In this document: piece by piece, positions 1-5,010 of the stretch
Layout of the letters: every line of letters begins with the position of its first letter
Position numbering within the stretch: position 1 is the first letter of the stretch
Assembly (NCBI GenBank): GCA_934096785.1
Contig: CAKONA010000088.1
Coordinates: forward strand, 1-5,010
Source of the DNA: an uncultured Bacilli bacterium
GTDB taxonomy: Bacteria; Bacillota_I; Bacilli_A; RF39; UBA660
Direction: 5' to 3'
DNA: 5,010 bases
Translations under genes and position numbers: made by a program
The notes under the pieces: generated by a model
Databases searched by the model: none
Told to the model about the DNA's origin: nothing
The model's input: the letters and a program-made list of their open reading frames with translations, nothing else

Positions 1-2
1 TT

Positions 3-650
3 TCAGTTCTATATTTAATGAATGAAAAACTATCTAGAGTTAAACCAAATTCTATTGTTGGCAGCGATCTAGGTGTTAAGAACTTGTTAACTCTTTCAGA
101 TGGGACTGTATATGAAAATAGTAGAAGTATTCTGAAGTATGAAAAAAGAATTAATAGAATGCAAAAAGCATTATCAAGAAAAGTAAAGGGAAGCGAAAAC
201 TATAAGAAATGTAAACAAAAGTTAGCAGTCCTACATAGTAAACTTACTAATGCTAGAAAAAAATATATTCAAGAAATTACAAAAGAGATAACAGATAATT
301 TTGATATTATTGTATGCGAAAGTTTACATACGAAAGATATGATAATGGATGGAAAGAACACTAATCTTTCTAAGAATATAAATGATGCTTGTTTTAAAGA
401 AATATTGAGACAGCTTGAGTATAAATCAAGATTTAAAGGAAAAGAATTTTATCAGATTAATGAATATTATCCATCTAGTCAAGTTTGTAGTAGATGTGAT
501 AGTGTAAACAAGAAATATAAAGATTTATCACTAAGAGATTATAAATGCGACACGTGTCTCATGGAGATCGATAGAGATTTAAATGCAGGCATCAATATTA
601 TGTTTGAGGGTTTTAAAATGTATATGAATAAATATAAAAAGTATTTCTAA
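3..650 (+). CDS. tnpB: RNA-guided nuclease TnpB (transposon-encoded), 5' end outside window
   Basis: This is the C-terminal part of TnpB, the transposon-encoded, omega-RNA-guided DNA nuclease ancestral to Cas12. The frame is open to the left edge, and the ATG at 18 lies just before the RuvC core, so it is very unlikely to be the true start. Family members have about 350-400 residues; roughly 215 are seen here. Numbering from the ATG at 18, RuvC-I is GSDLGVKN with Asp17, RuvC-II is IIVCESL with Glu101, and RuvC-III is IDRDLNAGIN with Asp185 as the probable catalytic residue. All three acidic residues are present. The zinc finger between RuvC-II and III is C157-x2-C160 and C177-x2-C180. A Lys-rich helical region (about 38-90) follows RuvC-I. 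The usual CG and HDRD wording is altered (CD, IDRD) and NAA is NAG, which is ordinary variation. The N-terminal WED/REC part lies off-window, so intactness cannot be judged. Confidence 0.92.
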   Translation, partial: SVLYLMNEKLSRVKPNSIVGSDLGVKNLLTLSDGTVYENSRSILKYEKRINRMQKALSRKVKGSENYKKCKQKLAVLHSKLTNARKKYIQEITKEITDNFDIIVCESLHTKDMIMDGKNTNLSKNINDACFKEILRQLEYKSRFKGKEFYQINEYYPSSQVCSRCDSVNKKYKDLSLRDYKCDTCLMEIDRDLNAGINIMFEGFKMYMNKYKKYF

Positions 651-780
651 TATAAATAATTTATGTACGGTATCGACTATCGGAGTTTACGTCTAAGAAG
701 TAGATTTCACCGATGAATCTATGAAGCAGAAAAGGATAATCGTGAGATATCCGAACCTAAAATTCAAATTTTAGGTCGTA
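651..780 (+). ncRNA. Probable TnpB omega RNA (reRNA) 3' scaffold / transposon right end
   Basis: TnpB guide RNAs are made from the 3' end of tnpB and the transposon right end, with the guide taken from the flanking DNA. The stretch after this tnpB folds as expected for one. TAGATT (701-706) pairs with AATCTA (716-721). The loop bases CCGAT (710-714) are complementary to ATCGG (679-683) upstream, which would make a pseudoknot. GGATA (734-738) pairs with TATCC (748-752). The terminal stem 755-763/768-776 is a perfect 9 bp. These pairings are read by eye from the sequence; the RNA identity is inferred from position and fold. The 5' end is unknown and probably lies inside the tnpB coding region. 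The 3' scaffold limit is the transposon end, a few bases after 776. Confidence 0.6.
755..776 (+). repeat. Perfect 9-bp hairpin at transposon right end
   Basis: ACCTAAAAT at 755-763 and ATTTTAGGT at 768-776 are exact reverse complements with a TCAA tetraloop. No T-run follows (the next bases are CGTAGTTATGG), so this is not an intrinsic terminator. The position after tnpB fits the subterminal hairpin that IS200/IS605 TnpA binds, which is also the last stem of the omega RNA scaffold. Confidence 0.7.
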
Positions 781-804
781 GTTATGGCTTTTATGGGAAT
801 TTAT

Positions 805-813
805 TGATATAAT
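805..813 (+). promoter_or_regulatory. Extended -10 promoter for the SPFH operon
   Basis: TGATATAAT is a consensus TATAAT (808-813) preceded by the TGN extended -10 element (805-807). No good TTGACA lies 16-18 bp upstream (the region reads TGGCTTT), which is typical of extended -10 promoters that depend less on a -35 box. Transcription would start near 819-821. It sits 60-75 bp before the first start codon and just outside the transposon end, so it drives the downstream cluster. It matches a housekeeping sigma-A pattern, and I see no sigma-W-type AAC...CGTA motif. Confidence 0.6.
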
Positions 814-822
814 TAAATTAAG

Positions 823-852
823 AGGGTAAAGTATTAGAAATGCTTTAACCTT
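823..852 (+). promoter_or_regulatory. 5'-leader stem-loop upstream of the SPFH gene
   Basis: GGTAAAGTAT (825-834) pairs with ATGCTTTAACC (840-850), with one bulged A (847), one G-T pair and a 5-nt loop (835-839). The outer pairs 823-852 and 824-851 extend it. No U-run follows, so it is not a terminator. Given the predicted transcription start near 820, it would sit at the very 5' end of the mRNA, where such stems commonly protect transcripts from 5' decay. It leaves the ribosome binding site free. A regulatory protein-binding role is equally possible but not shown. Confidence 0.45.
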
Positions 853-866
853 ATGATATGAAAAGG

Positions 867-873
867 AAAGAGG
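867..873 (+). promoter_or_regulatory. Ribosome binding site for the SPFH gene
   Basis: The purine-rich AAAGAGG, within a longer AAAAGGAAAGAGG tract, lies 7 nt before the ATG at 881. It fixes that start over the out-of-frame ATGs at 853, 858 and 876. Confidence 0.7.
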
Positions 874-880
874 TTATGTT

Positions 881-2095
881 ATGGGATTTGTTAAAGCATT
901 TTCCGGTGCAATAAGCACCACATTTGCTGATCAATGGAAAGACTTTTATGGTCCAATGGAAGGAGTATCAGCAACTGCCGCACTTTACAGAGCTGTACCT
1001 AAAGGTACAAACAATGGTGTTGGCGAAAATTATAAGGGACAAGAAAACGTTATTACTAACGGAAGTAAAATTATAGTTCCTGAAGGAATGGCATTAATTA
1101 CATTACAAGATGGACAAGTTACTGGATTAATTGCTGAACCTGGTGGTTTTGAATTTAAATCAGACGATCCAAATTCAAGAAGTGTATTTTCAGGTGATGG
1201 AATTTTATCATCAACTATTGGTACATCTTGGAAAAGATTCAAATTTGGAGGACAAGCTAACAGTCAACAATTAGCATTCTATGTTAATTTAAAAGAAATA
1301 CCAAACAATAGATTTGGAACACAAAGCGAAATTTATTGGGATGATGCATATCTAAATGCTCAAGTAGGTGCTATCACTAGAGGTACTTACACATTAAAGA
1401 TTGTTGACCCACTATTATTTGTTAAGAACTTTGTACCACAAAAATACTTAACACCTAGTAGTCCAGCATTCGACTTTGCAGATATGGATAACGACGCTGC
1501 TACTCAATTATTTAATGAAGTAGTTGGAACTTTATCATCAGCATTCGCAAAATACACAAATGATCCAAGCAAGGGACACAGAATTTCAGGATTACAAACT
1601 GATCAAATTGGTCTTGCAAGCGCAATGAGTCAAGCAGTAGAAGAAGCATATCAATGGAAAGCAAGTAGAGGTCTTGAAATAGTTAAGACTACAATTTTAT
1701 CTATTGAATACGATGAAGATACTAAAAAACTTCTTAGTGATGTTAAAAAGGCTGATGCTTTAAGCGGTGCTAGAGGAAACTCATTCATGCAACAATCAGT
1801 AGCTCGTGGAGTAGAGGCTGCTGGTCAAAATGGTGGCGGAACAGGTATGGCATTTATGGGTGTTGGAATGCAAGCAGGAAATGGTATGATGAATAGTGTT
1901 CAACAACCAGCTGATGCAAATCAAAATCCATTCATAAATGTTGGAGCAGCTCAAACACAAGCACCTGTTCAAACAATCGCAAGCAATGAAAACGATTCAT
2001 ACGCAGAACTTAAAAAATTAAAAGAATTACTTGATGCTGGAATTATTACTCAAGAAGACTTTGATGCTAAAAAGAAACAAATTCTAGGATTATAA
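881..2095 (+). CDS. SPFH-domain protein, virion-core-like (YdjI family), with C-terminal SHOCT motif
   Basis: This 404-residue protein belongs to the stomatin/prohibitin/flotillin/HflK (SPFH) superfamily, in the bacterial group often labelled 'virion core protein' (COG4260; B. subtilis YdjI). Such proteins form membrane-associated assemblies. There is no signal peptide or transmembrane segment, so membrane contact must come from partners. Residues about 20-60 carry the family's N-terminal lead-in, and about 60-280 form the SPFH beta/alpha core (IIVPEGMALITLQDGQV near 64-80, EPGGFEF near 86-92). Residues 296-370 are a low-complexity Gly/Gln/Met/Ala/Asn linker. Residues 373-404 form a SHOCT motif (AELKKLKELLDAGIITQEDF, then KKKQILGL), a short module linked to oligomerisation. 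It starts the operon behind a strong ribosome binding site, and the next gene follows after 3 nt. Many relatives end in a zinc ribbon; here the zinc ribbons sit on the neighbouring proteins. The family call is firm; the cellular role (envelope-stress scaffold) is inferred. Confidence 0.9.
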   Translation: MGFVKAFSGAISTTFADQWKDFYGPMEGVSATAALYRAVPKGTNNGVGENYKGQENVITNGSKIIVPEGMALITLQDGQVTGLIAEPGGFEFKSDDPNSRSVFSGDGILSSTIGTSWKRFKFGGQANSQQLAFYVNLKEIPNNRFGTQSEIYWDDAYLNAQVGAITRGTYTLKIVDPLLFVKNFVPQKYLTPSSPAFDFADMDNDAATQLFNEVVGTLSSAFAKYTNDPSKGHRISGLQTDQIGLASAMSQAVEEAYQWKASRGLEIVKTTILSIEYDEDTKKLLSDVKKADALSGARGNSFMQQSVARGVEAAGQNGGGTGMAFMGVGMQAGNGMMNSVQQPADANQNPFINVGAAQTQAPVQTIASNENDSYAELKKLKELLDAGIITQEDFDAKKKQILGL

Positions 2096-2098
2096 GAT

Positions 2099-3619
2099 AT
2101 GAAGGGTAATAGTTCTAACAACATTACTCCTAAAGAAAAGGAAAAAACTGAAACACAAGATGTTACCATAGTGAAGACTGATGAAGGAAATCACGATGGG
2201 CAAAATAAATGTCCTAAATGTGGAGCAACTGATATTTCATTAAATTTAAATACTGGTAAGCTAAGGTGCAACTTTTGTAGACATGAATTTGATGCTAAAA
2301 AGGTTGATGGTTTAAATGATGATGTTAAAAATTTATCTAGCAAGATAATTGGTAGTGGAGCAACAAATATAATTGCTGATACCAAAGATGTTCTTACATT
2401 CAAATGCGAAAGTTGCGGAGCTTCAGTAGTTATAGATACAAAAAGTTCGGTCAACGCAAGATGTCACTGGTGTAGAAATATTCTATCTGTGAATGAGCAA
2501 ATACCAAATGGTGCAATTCCAGATGTAGTTCTTCCATTTAAACTAACTAAAGACGTTGCAAGAGGTTCTATTGAAAAGTTTGTTGGTAAAAGAAAGTTTT
2601 TTGCAAACCCTAAGTTTAGACATGAGTTTACCACTGAAAACATAATGGGTGTATACTTTCCATATATGATAGTGGATGCTAACTCACATGCAAATTTCAC
2701 GGGTCAAGCAGAAAAACTACTTAGTTCATATACAGTCAAGGTCGGAGATTCTTCAGAAATGAGATATGATGCTGAAGTATTTGAAGTAAAAAGAGAATTT
2801 GATTTAGCTATAAAAGGTTTAACGGTCGAATCAAGTGTTCAAAGATTAGACAATGATAATAAAAATCAAACAAACAATGTAATAAATGCTATAATGCCTT
2901 TTGATACTGAGAATGCTGTTAAATATGATGCTAACTATTTAAGGGGATTCACTTCAGAAAAAAGGGATGTAAATGTGGATGGTCTTGAGAATCTAGTTCA
3001 GAGTCAAGCAAAAGATGTTGCTAGATTTGCTGCAAATGAAACTCTAAAAGAATATGATAGAGGAGTTGCATGGTCAAAGCAAGAGTTCTCTATTAAAGGA
3101 GAACAATGGATTTCATCATATTTGCCTGTTTGGCTATATAGTTATCAAGAAGTAAAAGGTAAAAAGAAAATACTTCATTACGTAGCAGTTAATGCCAGAA
3201 CTGGTGAAACTATGGGAAGCGTACCAATACATATGCCAAAACTAATAGCAATTTCTAGTTTAATAGAAGCATTAGGCGTATATTTAATGGTTGTCACTTC
3301 AGAAGACTTTGATGGCTCATGGATTTTCTTAACAATAGGTATTATTTTCTTCATAATAATGTATCATAGATATCGTAATCAAGATGCTAGACATACTCAT
3401 GAAACTGAAACAAAGAAGGAAATGAGTAATCTAGTTAAATATGATAAATATGTTACAAGACGTAATGGTCTTCATGAAGATAAAATAGAAGGCGCTAATA
3501 ATACTGATGTATATGGAAGCACAGTTCAAAGTACATTTACCAAGGACACTTTTAAAGCAATACCTGGCGCAAATGAATTCTTGAAGCAAATCAAAGATGT
3601 AAATGACAAACTTAAGTAG
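2099..3619 (+). CDS. Membrane-anchored protein with two N-terminal zinc ribbons (YdjG-like, TFIIB-type)
   Basis: This 506-residue protein is of the 'TFIIB-type zinc ribbon-containing' class. Ribbon 1 is C38-x2-C41 ... C57-x2-C60 (CPKCGA, CNFC). Ribbon 2 is C103-x2-C106 ... C122-x2-C125 (CESCGA, CHWC). Residues 1-36 are charged and probably disordered. A long soluble domain (about 140-375) contains the VVLPFKLTKD, GVYFPYMIVDA and YLPVWLYSYQ motifs, seen in this family as repeated 'PF.l' and '.P.W.y' signatures. Two hydrophobic segments at about 381-399 and 408-422 form a hairpin anchor near the C-terminus, leaving a charged tail of about 85 residues. Both large ends should then face the same, probably cytoplasmic, side. 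It begins 3 nt after the SPFH stop, with TAGGA about 9 nt upstream, so translation is probably coupled. B. subtilis YdjG, next to YdjI, is shorter. A TFIIB-like transcription role is not implied by the label. The architecture is certain, the homology to YdjG likely, and the function inferred. Confidence 0.8.
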   Translation: MKGNSSNNITPKEKEKTETQDVTIVKTDEGNHDGQNKCPKCGATDISLNLNTGKLRCNFCRHEFDAKKVDGLNDDVKNLSSKIIGSGATNIIADTKDVLTFKCESCGASVVIDTKSSVNARCHWCRNILSVNEQIPNGAIPDVVLPFKLTKDVARGSIEKFVGKRKFFANPKFRHEFTTENIMGVYFPYMIVDANSHANFTGQAEKLLSSYTVKVGDSSEMRYDAEVFEVKREFDLAIKGLTVESSVQRLDNDNKNQTNNVINAIMPFDTENAVKYDANYLRGFTSEKRDVNVDGLENLVQSQAKDVARFAANETLKEYDRGVAWSKQEFSIKGEQWISSYLPVWLYSYQEVKGKKKILHYVAVNARTGETMGSVPIHMPKLIAISSLIEALGVYLMVVTSEDFDGSWIFLTIGIIFFIIMYHRYRNQDARHTHETETKKEMSNLVKYDKYVTRRNGLHEDKIEGANNTDVYGSTVQSTFTKDTFKAIPGANEFLKQIKDVNDKLK

Positions 3620-3622
3620 GAG
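3618..3622 (+). promoter_or_regulatory. Ribosome binding site overlapping the upstream stop codon
   Basis: AGGAG shares its first two bases with the TAG stop of the preceding gene and lies 8 nt before the ATG at 3631. It supports that start and coupled translation within the cluster. Confidence 0.7.
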
Positions 3623-3630
3623 AATTATCA

Positions 3631-4203
3631 ATGAGAAATAATGTTTTAATTAGTTTATTATGTAATATGATAGTTATTTTTGTAGCTTTATATTACATAC
3701 CATTTTTAGGAGTATTTCTAATAATACTTAGATACATAATTTATTACTCAGACAATAGAAAGAATACTACATCTACTTATTTATTGGTTTTAGGTGCAAT
3801 GCTATTAATGCCTAAACTTATAAAGCTCGTTTCTGATAAGATAAGTTATAGTTTAGAGAATGTACCATACTTTAATAAGTTAATTGAATCTAATATATAT
3901 AATGTCAATGTAGTTAATTATAGTAAATTGCTTATAACAGTAGGTATTATTTATTTAGTTATTTCTACAATTCTTAGTATGATTATTGATAAAACTAGAT
4001 ACTCAGTAAAAAACTATGTTGAAAAACAAGAAAAAAAACATTATGAGATTACTAAAGAGAATGATATGAAAATGCAAGAAAAAAGAGAAATAGCTAAAAA
4101 TACAACTGTAGTTATATGTCCGTATTGTGGAGGAGATAATATGTTTCCTTCAAATAAAGGTGTGTGCAAATACTGTAGAAAGTATATTGAAAGTAATAAA
4201 TAA
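3631..4203 (+). CDS. Small multi-spanning membrane protein with C-terminal zinc ribbon
   Basis: I do not recognise this 190-residue protein as a named family. Hydrophobic stretches lie at about 5-38 (long enough for one or two spans), 48-66 and 99-119. A highly charged Lys/Glu segment (about 121-157) follows and could form a helix or coiled coil. The protein ends in a four-Cys zinc ribbon, C163-x2-C166 (CPYCGG) and C179-x2-C182 (CKYC). The positive charges around 121-157 and the Cys-rich tail suggest a cytoplasmic C-terminus. It sits 11 nt after the double-ribbon protein with a clear AGGAG, and its TAA overlaps the ATG at 4203 by one base. In the B. subtilis cluster the third partner YdjH is likewise a membrane protein in a zinc-ribbon context, so this may be its functional counterpart. 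No sequence-level homology can be claimed from here. Confidence 0.75.
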   Translation: MRNNVLISLLCNMIVIFVALYYIPFLGVFLIILRYIIYYSDNRKNTTSTYLLVLGAMLLMPKLIKLVSDKISYSLENVPYFNKLIESNIYNVNVVNYSKLLITVGIIYLVISTILSMIIDKTRYSVKNYVEKQEKKHYEITKENDMKMQEKREIAKNTTVVICPYCGGDNMFPSNKGVCKYCRKYIESNK

Positions 4204-4237
4204 TGATTAAAAGATTTTCTAATGCATATTATTTAAT

Positions 4238-4242
4238 GGTGA
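4238..4242 (+). promoter_or_regulatory. Ribosome binding site that decides the carboxypeptidase start
   Basis: GGTGA (part of GGTGAT, complementary to the 16S 3' end ATCACC) lies 5 nt before the ATG at 4248. The upstream in-frame ATG at 4203 has only an A/T-rich leader (AAAGTAATAAATA), and starting there would add 15 residues before the signal peptide. Confidence 0.6.
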
Positions 4243-4247
4243 TATGT

Positions 4248-4883
4248 ATGAAGAAAGTCTTTTTTATATTGTTATGTTTTATGTTAATGATTGGTGTTAA
4301 AGCGACTGACCTTGGACTTGCTAAAAATAGTGAAACTGCTATATTAGTAGAGACTTCTACTGGAAAAATATTATTTGAGAAAGATAAGGATAAACAAATG
4401 GCTCCTGCATCTATGACTAAGATAATGACAATGCTCTTAACGATGGAAGCACTTGAAAGTGGAAAAATCAGTTTAAATGATGATGTTTTAATTTCAAAGA
4501 ATGCACAAGATATGGGTGGAACTCAAATATTTGTAGAAGCAGGAAGTAATGTTAAAGTAGAAGATTTGATTAAAGGAGTAGGTATTGCTTCTGCGAATGA
4601 TGCTGCGGTTGCTCTTGCTGAAAAGTTAGGTGGAACAGTTGAAAACTTTGTTAGTATGATGAATGATAGAGCAAAAGAATTGGGATGCAAAAATACTACT
4701 TTTAAAAATCCACATGGACTCGACGAAGAGGGACATTTGACTACAGCTTATGATATGTCTTTAATAGCACGTGAACTTGTTAAACATGAACTTGCTTTAA
4801 AAATATCTAGTACTTATGATGAATATATAACTGTATCAGGAGAGAATCATTGGTTAGTTAATACAAATAAAGTCGTATACTAA
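4248..4883 (+). CDS. D-alanyl-D-alanine carboxypeptidase (DacA/DacF, peptidase S11), truncated before KTG
   Basis: This is a secreted low-molecular-weight penicillin-binding protein of family S11, which trims the terminal D-Ala from peptidoglycan stem peptides. From the ATG at 4248 it has 211 residues. A signal peptide (KK, then a hydrophobic core at about 4-17, ending near VKA-T) is followed by the transpeptidase-like fold. Catalytic SxxK is SMTK at 55-58 (APASMTKIM); SxN is SAN at 115-117 (ASANDAAVALAE). The NPHGLDEEGH motif typical of the family lies near 154-163. The third motif, KTG (usually in GLKTGYT), and the whole C-terminal domain are absent: the frame stops right after NTNKVVY, where relatives read NTNKL(V) followed shortly by the KTG strand. 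Full-length members have about 370-420 residues. No other frame downstream restores GLKTG, so a simple frameshift is not the cause. The product is probably inactive or non-functional. A longer start at 4203 overlaps the previous stop (TAATG) and would put 15 residues ahead of the signal peptide. Confidence 0.85.
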   Translation: MKKVFFILLCFMLMIGVKATDLGLAKNSETAILVETSTGKILFEKDKDKQMAPASMTKIMTMLLTMEALESGKISLNDDVLISKNAQDMGGTQIFVEAGSNVKVEDLIKGVGIASANDAAVALAEKLGGTVENFVSMMNDRAKELGCKNTTFKNPHGLDEEGHLTTAYDMSLIARELVKHELALKISSTYDEYITVSGENHWLVNTNKVVY

Positions 4884-4918
4884 AAATGCTATAGTGAAAA
4901 ATTACTATAGTGTTTTTT
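4882..4918 (+). terminator. Intrinsic terminator closing the operon
   Basis: AAAAATGCTATAGT (4882-4895) pairs with ACTATAGTGTTTTT (4904-4917): 7 perfect bp (CTATAGT/ACTATAG), two G-T pairs, then an A-tract/T-tract, with a loop of about 8 nt. A run of six T (4913-4918) follows. The left arm begins inside the TAA stop of the carboxypeptidase gene. The stem is GC-poor but the A-tract/U-tract layout is classic. Confidence 0.75.
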
Positions 4919-4995
4919 ATTTATAAATACGGGTTTTATCAAAAACTAACATACAAAATAAATTTGTTTGTAAGTGAATATTACTATAGTGTTTT
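4893..4995 (+). repeat. Two-copy direct repeat of the terminator 3' half
   Basis: The 16-mer ATTACTATAGTGTTTT occurs exactly at 4901-4916 and again at 4980-4995. Counting one gap and one mismatch, the similarity extends upstream to AGTGA, giving about 24 nt (4893-4916 and 4973-4995). The second copy has a weakened left arm (TAAGT instead of TATAGT) and only four T, so it looks like a decayed terminator copy. Both copies contain the palindrome ACTATAGT. The AT-rich DNA between them (4919-4972) has a weak stem, TACAAA/TTTGTA (4952-4957/4967-4972). No gene is seen from 4884 to 5010. Confidence 0.6.
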
Positions 4996-5010
4996 GGAAT
5001 ATTTGAATAA

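Larger units (their letters stand above)
1..780 (+). mobile_element. Right-hand part of an IS200/IS605-type (TnpB) transposon
   Basis: This stretch holds the 3' part of a tnpB gene, followed by about 125 nt of structured non-coding DNA that ends in a perfect 9-bp hairpin (755-763 with 768-776, loop TCAA). In IS200/IS605 elements the right end carries a subterminal hairpin that TnpA recognises as single-stranded DNA, and the element ends a few nucleotides 3' of it. I therefore place the right boundary at roughly 777-790; the exact base cannot be fixed without an empty site or another copy. The left end, the target-adjacent motif and any tnpA lie outside the window. IS607-type elements also carry tnpB, so the family is not certain. 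The next operon's promoter begins about 25 bp further on. Confidence 0.75.

Noticed and set aside
755..776. Hairpin considered as a transcription terminator for tnpB
   Set aside because: No T-run follows the stem. The position fits the transposon right end instead.
1030..1242. Minus-strand open frame of 70 codons opposite the SPFH gene
   Set aside because: It lies wholly inside a well-supported SPFH gene, matches no known domain, and has no separate promoter or ribosome binding site. It is a shadow frame.
2099..2480. Zinc ribbons considered as evidence for a TFIIB-like transcription factor
   Set aside because: The protein lacks cyclin-fold repeats and carries a C-terminal membrane hairpin. 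The 'TFIIB-type' name only describes the ribbon fold.
2191..2700. Two minus-strand open frames (87 and 78 codons) opposite the zinc-ribbon gene
   Set aside because: The + strand encodes clear paired CxxC ribbons here. The minus frames have no recognisable motifs.
3431..3631. Minus-strand open frame spanning the junction of two + genes
   Set aside because: Its hydrophobic composition is the expected complement of AT-rich Lys/Asp/Asn codons. It has no ribosome binding site and overlaps two real genes.
4850..4935. A frameshift as the cause of the short carboxypeptidase
   Set aside because: I read the other two forward frames past 4866. They give SRILKML-stop and SYTKNAIVKNYYSVFYL-stop, neither resembling the GLKTG region.
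1..5010. Alternative genetic code (TGA as Trp) as in some Mollicutes
   Set aside because: All Trp codons seen are TGG and no gene needs TGA read-through. All stops are TAA or TAG, so neither code is proven, but nothing calls for the alternative one.
4919..5010. CRISPR-like or tandem repeat array at the right edge
   Set aside because: Only two copies of a 16-24 nt block exist, one decayed. There is no regular spacer pattern.

Overview
The window is AT-rich, tightly packed and codes only on the + strand. It uses Shine-Dalgarno-type starts, TAA/TAG stops and TGG for every Trp. This points to a low-GC Firmicute, perhaps an uncultured gut Bacilli, Clostridia or Mollicutes-like lineage. No rRNA, tRNA or other taxonomic marker is present, so the placement is an inference.

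Bases 1 to about 780 are the right-hand part of an IS200/IS605-type (or IS607-type) transposon. They hold the C-terminal, nuclease-bearing part of a TnpB (the gene runs off the left edge), then a structured non-coding stretch. That stretch resembles the 3' omega RNA (reRNA)/right-end region of such elements: several short helices, a possible pseudoknot, and a perfect 9-bp terminal hairpin at 755-776. No TnpA is visible.

Just beyond the transposon end lies an extended -10 promoter (805-813), then a 5'-leader hairpin (823-852) and a good ribosome binding site. These lead into a compact four-gene cluster at 881-4883, with spacings of 3 nt, 11 nt and roughly 0-44 nt. In order it encodes a soluble SPFH/stomatin-like protein of the 'virion core protein' type with a C-terminal SHOCT motif; a large membrane-anchored protein with two N-terminal zinc ribbons; a small multi-spanning membrane protein with a C-terminal zinc ribbon; and an exported D-Ala-D-Ala carboxypeptidase-like protein. 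The first three resemble in architecture the Bacillus subtilis YdjI/YdjG/YdjH group, an envelope-stress module that works with PspA. No pspA is present here, so the functional link is inferred from domain logic.

The carboxypeptidase (DacA/DacF type) keeps its SxxK and SxN motifs but stops just before the expected KTG motif and C-terminal domain. Its stop codon runs straight into an intrinsic terminator. A degenerate second copy of the terminator's 3' half lies about 80 bp further on, followed by the window end. The gene is therefore either a decayed, truncated dac gene or one cut by a small repeat-bearing insertion. In either case the cluster ends at this terminator.
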